The translations under genes and the position numbers were made by a program. Positions 11,715-22,378 of a DNA stretch of 64,000 bases are shown here, piece by piece. The notes under the pieces were generated by a model. The model had not been told where the DNA came from and ran no database searches. It saw only the letters and a list, made by a program, of their open reading frames with translations. Origin of the DNA: Endomychus coccineus (lineage: Eukaryota > Arthropoda > Insecta > Coleoptera > Endomychidae); the NCBI GenBank assembly GCA_958510875.1, contig OY294068.1:76734633-76798632 (forward strand), read 5' to 3'. Numbering within the stretch: the stretch's first letter is position 1; each line of letters starts with the position of its first letter.

Positions 11715-12768
11715 TCTACTAGTAAGCGTTGGGTGATGTGGCCTACTTGCATTACTGCACTTATAAATGCATGCAAAAGATGCATTTTCCAAAAGGCATT
11801 TTTTCAATTTGTGAAAACTAGAACAATAATCAGTAAAATCAGACCAATTTCTCTTCTCGGGGGTTTTTGGGGTCGCTGAACACGAATTAGATATCCAAAA
11901 ACGCTACGGTGAACAATGATCAGTAAAATCAGCGCAATTTCTTTTCTCGGGGGATTTTGGGGACGCTGAACACGAACTCGATGTCAAAAAAAATGCTACG
12001 GTGCACCTGGTGCGCGTGACATCCGGGTTCCCTACCTTATTTTCGAGGATCAATCTTAAAAATGCACGAATTGCTTTAAATTTCGTTACTCGGGGTTTTC
12101 GGGGTCTCTGAACCCAAATTCAATGCCAAAAAAATGCTACAGTGCACCTGGTGCGTATTACACCCGGGTCACCTACCTCACATTAAATAATTATACGCAT
12201 ATAGACATCGAATTCATGTTGAACGACCCGGAAAATCCCTCAAGTAACGAAATCAGAGGCAATCCATGCATTTTTGGAATTTATTCCCGAAGAAAAGGTA
12301 GATGATCCGGGTGTCACTCGCACCAGGTGCACCGTAGCATTTCTGCATCGAATTTGTGTTCAGCGAACTCAAAAATCCCCGAGTAACGGAATTTGAAGCA
12401 AATCGTGCATTTTTAAGATTAATCCTCGAAGTTGAGGTAGGCGATCCGGGTGTCACGCGCACCAGGTACACCGTAGCGTTTTTGGATATCGAATTCGTGT
12501 TCAGCGACCCCAAAAACCCCCGAGAAGAGAAATTGGTCTGATTTTACTGATTATTGTTCTAGTTTTCACAAATTGAAAAAATGCCTTTTGGAAAATGCAT
12601 CTTTTACATGCATTTTTGAGTGCATCAATGCAAGTGAGCCACACCCCCAAACAGTTACTAGAAAACTTTTTTTCAGACATAATTCCACGTCGATTGACGC
12701 CTCATTCATTCAATTCCGTTGAATAGAAATTTTTTTATAGATTTTTTACTGTATTCCCTCGAATAAGA
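11612..12768. mobile_element. Fold-back (large palindromic) element with internal tandem repeats
   Basis: The left half (11612-12200) reappears inverted in the right half (12205-12768). Shared phrases include GTGTTCAGCGACCCC, TTCACAAATTGAAAAAATGC and the outer AGACATAATTCCACG. Each arm contains further head-to-tail copies of a ~100-140 bp module built around GAACACGAATTCGAT...CTACGGTGCACCTGGTGCG. No transposase is present. It interrupts the LINE reverse transcriptase between the palm and the RDLGV region. Exact ends are uncertain by about 20 bp. Confidence 0.8.
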
Positions 12769-14110
12769 TGATTTATTATACACCAAGTACTGAGTGCATT
12801 CAAGTCATGCTGCAGTGAGATACAACATGAAAATTGGTTCACTGCCGAGTAGAGTTTTAAATTGTCTGCGTAAAGAAGAAAATTACAGACAAATACAGAA
12901 GGAATGTCATTGATAAATGAATTGAGTAGGAGTGGTTCAAGTACAGGACCTTGAGGTATTCCTGAGGTGACATGAGATGAATACGATTTAAAACCTTTAT
13001 ACTCTACATATTGATATCTATCAGCAATATCGAGGTACATATGATCAACCTGACCCTCATCAATAACATCAGCCAAGTATTGACTAAGTTAATAATAGTT
13101 GATCTGCTAAGCATGAACCCATGCTGCTCTGGGGATATCTGCAGTTTTACATGATTGAAAGAAGATATACACAAGTTAATTGCCTTTTTTAAAACCCGGT
13201 ACTTATTTCGAAACTTTCCACAGATCCGGAAAAGTAGATTTCAAAGCTGATTAATATATGAATGCCAGTGGAGCTGCGGATATCTTGATGCATTCTTTCG
13301 CCAAAAAAGCAGAAATTTCATCTGGACCCATCATGTGACTTGCTTTAAGTCTTTCAGTAACTTGAATTACTTTAGAGGCACTAACAATTGAATGAGATAG
13401 AATATTATTATTGAAGTTATTCAAGTTATGCGAAGTATTATTATTAGTTGAATTAGAGTTAATATATACACTTTGGAAGTACTTTGCAAAGACATTAACA
13501 ATATCATGAGGACAAAGTAGCTGAGATTATCAAATTGAACGTGCTCAGGAATAGAACTGCTTTCGTTTTCGGTATTAAAAAATAACCAGATAGATTTGGA
13601 ATAACATCTTATGTTATTTTCTGTTTTCCATATATAGAGCCTAAATAAACAGGCAATATCGGTTTTGATTGCCGATCTTAAGGTTTTGAATGCATTATAG
13701 TCATCCAGTTTAGCATATTTTTTGTATTTATGCCAATAATTTTCCTTAAGTCTGCTATTCTTTATTATGTTAGACGTGAAACAAGGTGGAAGCTTGTTGT
13801 TCTTCTTGGGGAAATTGTATGGAACGCATATTGTTAGCAATGTTCATAGAACAATTGTACTGCGACATTAACAAACATAAAGTAATGGATAATTTGCCTT
13901 ATTGAAATTAAAATGTTTACATCATAACGCTGGCAGAATGATGTGGAAGGTACTTGACCAAAATACTGAAATTCAATAAGCAATGGAGGTGGTGCAAGTC
14001 TTCCCGCAATGAGCAAACATCAGACTTCGAAACTGTGCAAAAATTACTACAACAAAAGAGATCAAGAATTCTATTGCTACTATTTACAATTTGGAATAAT
14101 ATTCTCAAAA
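12769..14110 (-). pseudogene. Jockey-like LINE reverse transcriptase, 5' part
   Basis: Minus-strand fragments in order. FNFNKANY near 13900 is followed by a Cys/Pro-rich linker (about 13840-13640) typical of the region between endonuclease and RT. The RT palm region follows: VTSGIPQGPVLEPLLL and INDIPSVFVCNFLLYADN (about 12970-12850), where the usual YADD has become YADN, then LQHDLNALSTW. The third acidic residue of the active site is thus changed and frameshifts split the frame, so it is inactive. The upstream endonuclease domain is missing. The rest of the RT continues beyond the fold-back and LTR insertions. Confidence 0.75.
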
Positions 14111-14120
14111 GTCAAAGTCA

Positions 14121-15179
14121 ATGAGAACATCTAAAACTGTTTCATATGACATAAAGATCCATAGAACCTAACTATACCTTTTGCTTTTGTTTTTTGAGTT
14201 GGACAACTTGGCCGTTCGATAAGAAAATTAATTGTGGCAGGTCTCGAGATAGACAATGAAAAGATTACTAGCTTGAGCTCGTCTAGTTCGTTTACCTGAA
14301 ATCTCTTGTAGTATTATAACAGACGAGAATTCTGACGAACAACCATCATGCAAATATTTCTAGAAAAGGGAGAGGTCGCCCACCTTTCTATCATGTTTTA
14401 GAGAGGTCAAAGAATCCATAGGTGTGACATCATCAATCAGACGGTTGGGTATCTTCTGGATACTAAACTTGTCACTCGTGTGGCAAGTTCATTTGAGGTA
14501 ATTTCAAATTTTTTAATGGTTTGCTTAATTGGGGTACATGTGCCACTTGATTTTCTGTTTAATTGTTCGAGGTATGTATATTCAAAATAGCATTAGCCTT
14601 AAATCTCAGAAAATAAAAACTATCCTCTATCTTGTTCTCGTCAATCAGCTTCATTGGTTCTAAGAATTATGAATTGACTCGAATTTCATCGAACTGATCA
14701 AACTAGTTTTCTATTTTCATAATCGTTTCCTTATATCTCTAATTTTTGGAACCGTGCTATGTGCCCGTTCAATATTCCTCGATTCACCTAATTTATCGGC
14801 CTTTTATCGGCAGACATTACGTTAAATAATAAATATATGGCTGATAATAATTGTATAAACTCTAGTCTCAAATCGGACAATGCTTGGAAAAGACAAGGGA
14901 TAAAATGGAACTAACTGACCTTCGACTTTAGAACACCTGCTTAAATTGAATTGAAGTTTGTGCAATGTTTGTTTCTGTTGATAATCGTATCCGGCTAGAA
15001 GGACCAACATTTATGTGATAGATCTGCTGGTGAATATTGTTTTCGAAGGTCGTGGAAAATAATTCGTGATACAAACATTCAATATCTTCTCTTATCAGTT
15101 GTCAAGATAATACAAAAATTATCTATGACAGCCTTAGCTCATTAAATTAGAAAATCCTGATCACAGAACATTAGTCTGA
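14121..15179. other. Intergenic, no gene seen
   Basis: No motif-bearing open frame and no obvious repeat. Confidence 0.4.
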
Positions 15180-15410
15180 TGAAAGTTACAAATAAAGTAG
15201 AGAAAATGGAACAGCTGGCATGTAAAGTGGATCTTGGCAGGTTTCGTGAAGCGATTTTCGTAATGGACCTAACATGATCATCCCATGAGAGCGTGCTTTC
15301 GATAGTGATCTCGTGAATGAATATGGAAGAGGAGACTTAATAAGAATAGTTGTACCTAACATCATCATATTAGGGCTTGTGGGATCCACCTTCCTGGAAG
15401 ATACGCAACC
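15180..15410 (-). pseudogene. LINE reverse-transcriptase C-terminal fragment
   Basis: Read on the minus strand, the segment encodes LSWDDHVRSITK-like residues in a shifted frame. This is the conserved block that follows the palm in R1/I/jockey-type RTs. It lies downstream, in the same orientation, of the RT fragment at 15880-16260, so the two are probably one element split by the plus-strand LINE tail between them. Confidence 0.5.
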
Positions 15411-15419
15411 TTACGTTTT

Positions 15420-15872
15420 GGTTGCATCAATTTCTACCAGATTATCAGGTCCTCATTTCAAAATCGTTGCCACTATTCCCCATTAATTGCGTCACCTTTC
15501 TCTGTCTTGCTCCTCTGGCTTCATTGGATGATATAGGAGCTCTAGATGCGAAAGCGGTATGAGGTGTAGCATAATCTATAGATCTCTGGTCTGGACAGGT
15601 GCTCACTTCCAACAGATGATGAGCAGAAACAAAGTTTGTGCCAAGGAAGATCTCTATAGAACATCACTTACTAGCCATTGTATTGGAGGATACTCCGTGA
15701 ACAACCACATGGATTGATCTATCTGAGAGAAAACTCGTTTCTGTGCAGCCACAAACCTGCTAGAATAGAATAGGCTTCTGACCACGGGGCGCACAATGTG
15801 CCAACTAAGTGGCCTAAGTGCATCAGGGGGCTAAGCCCCCTCCCCTCTTATGATGATGATGATGATGATGAA
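15420..15872 (+). mobile_element. 3' end of a plus-strand LINE-like element with (ATG)n tail
   Basis: A non-coding stretch ends in a GC-rich hairpin (GGGGGCTAAGCCCCC) followed by a trinucleotide tail (TGA)7 at about 15849-15871. Some LINEs end in microsatellite tails of this kind. It sits between two minus-strand RT fragments, which suggests an insertion. The assignment rests on architecture only. Confidence 0.35.
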
Positions 15873-15879
15873 GCGACAA

Positions 15880-16260
15880 AGTTGAGGCGGCAAACCAAGA
15901 AGGCCTTGGTGTCAGTTTCTGTCAAATACATTGGAGAAATTCAATGCTACAGCAAGTGTTACGTGTTCAAGCAGGCCTCCTGTTGATATCTGCTGACGAA
16001 AGTCATATGTCCGGTCTTTCACGATTTTGGAGCTCTCTAGGTATTAGATGAGCTCGATGTTGATTGCTTTCACCATCACTTCAGATATCACAGATAATAG
16101 GGCAATGTGTCTGTAATTATATGTATTCCTTATTCTGGAATTGGTTTGAATCTAGCTGTCTTCCAGGTGGAAGGCAACACAGCAAGTTTCTATGAAAGGG
16201 TAAATGACCTGAATGGAACTGTTGTTAATACTGTTGAGAATGTCACACTGACAATTTTCG
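15880..16260 (-). pseudogene. LINE reverse-transcriptase N-terminal fragment
   Basis: Minus-strand reading gives the order typical of R1/I/jockey RTs: WKTARFKPIPE, then NYRHIALLSVISEVMVKAIN, YLESSKIV, and STGGLLEHVTLAVALNFSNVFDR. These match RT blocks 1-3, including the (V/A)ALDxSxAFD region, where the first catalytic Asp has become Asn. Stops and a deletion between STGGLLEHVT and VALNFSNVFDR show decay. Confidence 0.7.
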
Positions 16261-16764
16261 ACCAATGGAATACTTTTATTTTGACTTATTATCATCCCCA
16301 ACGAAAAAATTTCAGCGGATATTTTTTCTTTTAGGGTAGAGAAGCAAAATTATAGTTGATATTTTTTGATGTTTAACAAATGAGTTTGAAAGTGATACAA
16401 TACATAACAAAACAACCGTTCACAAAAGTAATGGAACATTTTCACGGGACCTAATTCGTCGCAACATGAACAAGCCTCGTAATTTTTAAAACAACTCATT
16501 GTTACAATATAATCTGAGACGATTGATTTTGTACAAAATATAGAGAACGTACAATAATAACATTGGTCATGGTATATGTCATAGCCATAGCCGCCTATTT
16601 CCATTAAGCAATATTACTATTTTATAATTATTTGATTTGCTTAAAAAACAGGAGCTATCGTTTGCCAAGAACTAATATAATTCCTCTAATTTTAGTAAAT
16701 CAAATTTAACTCAAAAACATAAAAGAGACTATATATAATCTATTTAAAATAATTTAACACAACT
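16261..16764. repeat. Intergenic; diverged ~150-bp direct repeat at the MULE flank
   Basis: No gene seen. The stretch 16630-16774 (CTAATTTTAGTAAATCAAAT ... AAAGTAGGTG) resembles 18640-18745 beyond the MULE (CATTTTAGTAAACAAAATG ... AAAGTGGGTGGATCAAA). The MULE therefore appears to have landed in a pre-existing short tandem repeat. Confidence 0.45.
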
Positions 16765-18583
16765 AAAGTAGGTGATTAGGAATAATTTATTCGACAACAT
16801 TTGTTCGACGGAAATTTGTTTGACAACATTTGTTCGAACGGAAATTTGGCACCCTGGTAATTTGAACGAAAGGAAAGCTAATCGCCTCGCATTTATTCGA
16901 ACATGAATTTGTTCGACAAATTTTTAAATATAAGTGAAAAAAATAAACAGCTAGATACTAGAAAATACTTTTAATGTTTTTATGTAAGTAATTGTCAAAA
17001 CAATACAAAATGATTTAATTTCCGGTACATAATTCGTAATATATAATATTAACCGCAGTCAACTAAATAATATTGAATAAAAAAAATTAAAATCGGTAAT
17101 AGCAAAATATACACATAGTAACATAAAGTATTACTAATTTTATTTCAACTATTAGTAGCTAATATTGTGCGCCACGCCACGTAAATAATCGGCTACGTCA
17201 ACATTACGTTTGAAAGTATCCACAACACGCCTCAGTCTGCGCAGTCTTTATATTTTTTACTTCCAGCAGGATGTTCCTGTCCACTGATATATTGCTCTAT
17301 GCGAAGCTTGTTCAAACTTCGTTCCCTCTTAATTGCGGTAATGATTTTCCATATATTTGGATGCTCAACTGAAATTTGATTTTGAAAGCCTCGATGGCAA
17401 CCTTCGATAGCATTATTGGTTTTCGGTAAGCCATGTTGAACGTTATCATAATAGTTCCACATGCGATGGAAAAAACGTGGCGGACCGCGGCGGTGGCGTC
17501 GATCTGGCCGACCGATCCAAGTGTCCTCAAAATAATCTATCAACGTTCGTGCATGAGGGGGTGAAATGTTTAGATCACAAAGTGCATCGAAATAATCCTC
17601 CTGATGTGGCCTAGGAACAAATGCTAATGCAGATAGCATTCTAAGTTTCAAGGCAAAGTCTGGATCAGAGTCGCATTCTCTCGTAAGACCATTTGATGTT
17701 TCTATAAATACATTGGCAGAAGTGGAAAAAGTAACTAATTAATCGCATTCACCATTGCATGTTCGAAATCAGTCATAATTGACTCCGGGTTTGCGGTTGG
17801 TTCCAAGTTTTTTATTGTTCTTAAAAGTTGAATGTAACTCTGTTCACTTTTGCTGGGAAGTAACGCGTAAACTAATGCCAGAGGAATGTGTCCTTTTCAT
17901 TGTATCTACTGAAGACAACTTTGCACTTAAGGCTTGACTAATCTTCATCGATGCACTGGACAAAATATAATGGGGTGCATCGGGAGAATTTATAGCATCT
18001 TCTCTTATTTTATTCAATATTTTATTTGCTTCAATCTGTCCACCATCACCGGCATGATTATGTTGTTGTATCTGCTTACTCACTTCATTATTCATGGTAG
18101 TCAAACGACATTTATAAAACGTGTTTTGAAATTTTGGCACTTCCTGTAAATTTGAGTTTGGCACTGTTTATGTTTTACATACAAGTAACCGTCTACACAT
18201 AGTTTTGGTTTGCCTTTAAAACTATTCACAAATTCTAACGCCATTTCAATGCAAAGACGCAAACACAACTGATGGAATAACAATGATAAAGACAACTGAA
18301 TCGATATTATATCCACCTGCCAAATATCGATAAGTACCTGAAAATTATTCCTAGAAATTAGAGGTACAATGACCGCATAACAATATTAATCTGTTCCATT
18401 GCAGTTTTTTTTGAAATGAAATTCTCAAACTTTCGACGAAATGTAGGTCGAACAAGCACTGGTCGAACAAATTTCCATTCGAACAAACTTCCGCTCATAC
18501 AAATATTTTACGAAGAAATGCTGTTGAACAAATCTCAGTCGGACAAATGTTGTCGAACAAATTTCCGCACACCAAAGTAGGTG
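16765..18583 (-). mobile_element. Mutator-like element (MULE) with TIRs and 10-bp target duplication
   Basis: The element is framed by a direct repeat AAAGTAGGTG (16765-16774 and 18574-18583). Just inside, the ends are inverted copies containing ATTCGACAACATTTGTTCGA on the left and the same phrase, reversed, on the right. Further copies of the TTCGA-rich motif are stacked near both ends. The interior holds a decayed transposase on the minus strand. At 1.8 kb it is shorter than autonomous MULEs, so it is internally deleted or eroded. Confidence 0.82.
17232..18290 (-). pseudogene. MULE transposase with FLYWCH-like N-terminus, decayed
   Basis: On the minus strand, in order: a FLYWCH-type zinc-finger segment (FVNSFKGKPKLCVDGYLYV, then CRLTT...HNHAGDGG, about 18245-18040). 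A helical linker follows (EANKILNKIREDA). The transposase core comes next (ALLPSKSEQSYIQLLRTIK, then IMTDFEHAMVNAIN with the catalytic DFE, about 17865-17730). The C-terminal domain is intact for 139 codons (17651-17232) and contains the RxxNNxxEGxHR-like block KTNNAIEGCHRGFQ and HPNIWKII. Stops and frameshifts separate these blocks. FLYWCH plus MULE is a familiar pairing in insects. Confidence 0.82.
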
Positions 18584-20040
18584 GATCAAAAGAGATTTGA
18601 ATTTTATTGTAAATCAGTTGCCAAAAGAAAACCATTAGTTAAAAACACATAATCCCACTCATTTTAGTAAACAAAATGTAATTCAATAACATGTAATAAA
18701 CCATATTTAATCAACTTTTAACAATTTTGTACAAATAAAGTGGGTGGATCAAAAATTACAAAAGTCCATAAGCTGCCTCCATACACTTGCCTTTGATTTT
18801 TCTGTATTTTCTGGAATCATATGTTGAATGTTATCTCGGATTTCTGAAGGATTTTCAATTCGGTGGCGAAAATTATAACCATACACAATTTAAGCATGAA
18901 AAGACCACAAATTTTTTTGATATTGGACTCGCATACATCAAAATCCTATAAGTAAATTATGGCATTCCTTCGTAGTCTCATATTGTCTTGACAAAATTTC
19001 GAATAATATCACATTGACATTATTTCAAACTAATTTTTTTCAGTGTGAAATTCTCTTACCGAATATCCCGAGTGCACAAATTATTTTTGCACATGGGATA
19101 TTATAAGTGAATATTCCTTGAGAACGACAGGGAGATTCCCGTTTGGCCACATGTCTTTTATATGTTGAGATCAAGGAAAATACGCCTAATTGTGCGCTGA
19201 CGGAATACAATCTCAGGAATATGGCAATCAATGGCAGCAATATCAGGAGGGTCTTCCTCTTGTTAATCTGAAGTGAAATTTGCTGCGAATATTCCTGCCG
19301 AAAAATTGCCCTCTTTATTGTGGTTCCGAAGCCAGTTTGCCATCATCTTTGGTTACAGGAGGGAATGAACTGGAATTCAAATTTCTACCATTTGCTTTGG
19401 CGAAAGTCCTGAACAAACGGGAGCCATTCAGGCATTCGATGAGCTTTGATATTATATTTTGGCGTTATATGCGTCTCTGCAAGCGTTTGTTATGTCATTG
19501 CAAATATTAGTAGTTTATTACAGATAGTTTATTATTGTTATATAAATCAAAATGATGAGAGAACGTGAACCAGAGCCCTAAGGAACGCTAGACGTGATCA
19601 CAACGTTTTCTGATTGAGAACCATTTATTGATACAAACTGAGGCCTATCCTCTACACACGAAGCTGCCATACTCCGACTTTAGCAAACCTAATTTTATCA
19701 AAAGCCATGCAGATGTCGGTTTAAATAATATATAACCGACCAATTGTGTGGTATGTCATTTTTCTCACAGGTATTGTATTCAATTATGCTGAATCAAGTG
19801 TTATTCTAGCGACCTTGCCAGCATCAACAGTTAATAATTGCTACATACAGATTCTTATCCGCGTTAAAAACGTTATTGAATAGTTTACACCTTGTTCTAT
19901 TATTATTATTATTAACAAATGGGTAATTATGACATGATCTTAATTATACATTTAGATTTTCCTATGGCACCGAAATGTTGGTACGAAATCTGTATGAATA
20001 TATTCTCATTTGTAGACTCATTAAAATAATTTCCGCCAAA
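18584..20040. other. Intergenic upstream of cuticle gene 1
   Basis: AT-rich. A 76-codon plus-strand open frame at 19280-19510 has no family I recognise. I see no RNA genes or repeats beyond short homopolymers. Confidence 0.4.
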
Positions 20041-20050
20041 TCTTGGTACT

Positions 20051-20190
20051 GCAATACCGGATCGAAATCAAGGTAACTCAAAAATATCAGTTCAAAGCAT
20101 CGAACCTTGATCTCTAAATTTGGTAGGATACCACGCCCTCGTTGAAATTGCTATATATAATGAAAATCGTATCACTACTATATTCGAATC
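20051..20190 (+). promoter_or_regulatory. Promoter of cuticle gene 1: TATA box and conserved upstream block
   Basis: TATATATA lies at 20152-20159, 56 bp before the ATG. Upstream are AATACCGGATCGA (20053-20065), TCAAGGTA (20068-20075) and its inverted partner ACCTTGAT (20104-20111), then GGATACCACGCCC (20126-20138). All of these recur in order in front of the paralogous gene at 28966-29065, inside otherwise diverged DNA. TCAAGGTA resembles the FTZ-F1 (NR5A) site YCAAGGYCR, and FTZ-F1 is a known regulator of insect cuticle genes. Control by it here is inference. Confidence 0.75.
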
Positions 20191-20207
20191 AATCGAGCAT
20201 AACTAAA

Positions 20208-22233
20208 ATGGCATTCCAAGTAAGTGCTTTGTTTGTAGTGATTATTGTTGATTAATTATTATTTGTCTGAATTATTCGACAGTACAATGTGCTTGCTTGA
20301 TTTTTCGATAGTACTTTGTGAAGTGACTTCAGTGGATGGATTATGAGATACATATATATTTTTGCGAAGTAATTGTTCATAGCACTTTCAGAATTTTCCA
20401 ACCATATTTCACTTTGTATCTTGAACATTTTCATTATTTTCGACCGAAAAAAGCATCCAAAGCTTCTGTATTTTATATTTGATAATTCAATTTGTTAGAA
20501 AATTCTGAACCATAGCATACGAATATATTGTTCACATGCAAATTTGTTCCTTCATCAGAGCATGCTTAAATATAGTTTGTGAAATATTAGATGAACTGAA
20601 GTCAACTTAGTTTGTAACATGTTTGCACCTTTTTGTACGAAAATCTATGTCGGTGAAAACCATGCTTTGTTGAAAATATGAAGTCTTTTGTATTTCGAGA
20701 TGGAATTTGATCTCAGTGGCAGAATCATATGGAACATTCATTTCAATGGCATTTTATTCATCAATTTTAACCATACTATTATTTATTATGCAACTGCTAG
20801 TTGAAATAATGTTTCATTAAAACAATGTTTCATTTCACAATTATTCTCGTTGAATATGAAATTAAATAATATTCACCTTGGTTAATTAATATATAGCTGA
20901 TCTTGTGTTCTTTATTACAGCCGGTATAATTTATATAAATTTATTGTTGGGGTTTCAATCAATTATTTAAATCTGTTCTGGCAAAATGACAACGAAGTGA
21001 CAATAATTCATCCATTGAGTTCTACTTTAACATAGATATTCATGTTTTCATCGATATTTGCCATTGATAAAATTACTCCAGATAATTTCCATGGTGTATG
21101 AATTTTGAAAAGAATTACGCAAGATTGTATTGATGAATATGGGTGAGAGGGAGGAAACTATCTTAAATTTTTTGTCGATACTTTAGAATTGTTTCAGTAT
21201 ATATTCCATCATTGTTATAGTTGTTCATTAGCACATAGTTATGACCAAATCATATTTTCCTCTCATCTATGTATATTGTAAATATTAGGAGAACAGAATT
21301 AATCCTGACATATTGTATGTAACAAATAGATACTAACTGATGACGATATGCTATAGCTGACACATTTTATTCTCATTACAGCTCATTTCTTTCGCTGCCT
21401 TCTTGGCCGTAGCCAGTGCATCAGGTATTCCCTTGGCTTATTCTTCGGTTGTTGCTCCAGTAGCATCTGCTCATTTAGCTTATGCCGCTCCAGCTCCAGT
21501 AGCAACCGGAGTAGTTGCCAATGGCCCTGCTCATTACGATTTTGGATATGCTGTGAATGACCCCTACACCGGAGACAGCAAATCTCAAGTAGAAACTCGT
21601 CGTGGAGATGCCGTTGTTGGACAATATTCTCTGGATGAATCTGATGGAACCAGACGTATCGTCGACTACACAGCTGATGATGTCAATGGTTTCAATGCTG
21701 TTGTCCGCAAAGAAGCTCTCGCAGTAGCTCCAGTTGTAACTGAAACCTTAGCACCAGTTGTATCTCACGCTGTAGCTCCAGTTGTTACACAAGCTGTAGC
21801 TCCAGTTGTTACACAAGCTGTAGCTCCTCTGGCCTACTCCGCTCCATCTGTACACACTCAAACCATTTCAACTCAATCTTACTCTGCTCCAGCAATTCAC
21901 GCTCAAACTTATGCTGCACCAGCTGTCTATGCTCAAACTTATGCTGCTCCAGCTGTACATGCCCATCACGCTTATGCTGCCCCAGCTATACATGCCCATC
22001 ACACTTATGCTGCTCAGGCTCTACATGCCCATGCTTATGCTGCTCCAGCTCTACATGCCCATGCTTATGCTGCTCCAGCTCTACATGCCCAAGCTTATGC
22101 TACTCCAGCTTTGTACGCTCAAGGTTACGGTGCTCAAGTATATGGTGCTCACGCCTACTCTGCCCCTTCTATCCACCCTCATCCATATGCTGCTCGTACT
22201 TTGGCCTACTCACCAAACGTATTGGTTCGTTAA
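20208..22233 (+). CDS. RR-2 cuticular protein (CPR family), gene 1
   Basis: Two exons. Exon 1 is 20208-20219, encoding only MAFQ and ending at a GTAAGTGC donor. Exon 2 is 21382-22233, after TTACAG. The 287-aa product starts with a signal peptide ([17 protein letters not shown]), so it is secreted. A Rebers-Riddiford RR-2 chitin-binding domain follows at about residues 55-115, recognisable by [29 protein letters not shown] and [20 protein letters not shown]. The C-terminal 160 residues are low-complexity AAPA and HA-rich repeats (YAAPA(V/L)HAHAYAAPA) usual in hard-cuticle proteins. Splitting the signal peptide after the fourth codon is the standard arrangement in insect cuticle genes. It pairs with the paralogue at 29117-31267, probably by tandem duplication. 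Confidence 0.96.
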
Positions 22234-22372
22234 GTTGAATCAGCGAATTTAGGACGTTGAATGCCATGTAATAATGTAAATAATTTATATGTTATACCAA
22301 ATAGGAATGAATTTGTTAATCATCTTGGACAAAATCTTTCAAATTTTTCATAATGTATTGTTTCGAATTTTA

Positions 22373-22378
22373 AATAAA
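22373..22378 (+). terminator. Poly(A) signal of cuticle gene 1
   Basis: AATAAA about 140 bp after the stop codon. The start of the 3' UTR (GCGAATTTAGGACGTTGAAT) is shared with cuticle gene 2. Confidence 0.7.

Larger units (their letters stand above)
7188..14120 (-). mobile_element. Jockey-like non-LTR retrotransposon, 5'-truncated and multiply interrupted
   Basis: A minus-strand LINE in three pieces. The 5' piece (about 14110-12769) carries the linker and RT palm. The middle piece (about 11600-11348, duplicated at 10990-10748) carries a segment like RDLGVLF and the following SH(I). The 3' piece (7605-7200) carries VRSKLEYASIV, then VNRRFLRYLASK, and ends in an A/T-rich tail reading AAATAAATGAATAAATGAG. 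When the LTR element and one copy of its GAACG duplication are ignored, TSV joins RSKLEY in one frame across the insertion site. That shows the LTR element landed inside this RT. Stops and frameshifts are numerous. Confidence 0.75.

Noticed and set aside
19280..19510. 76-codon plus-strand frame
   Set aside because: I could not match it to any family and found no promoter or splice context; possible repeat fragment.
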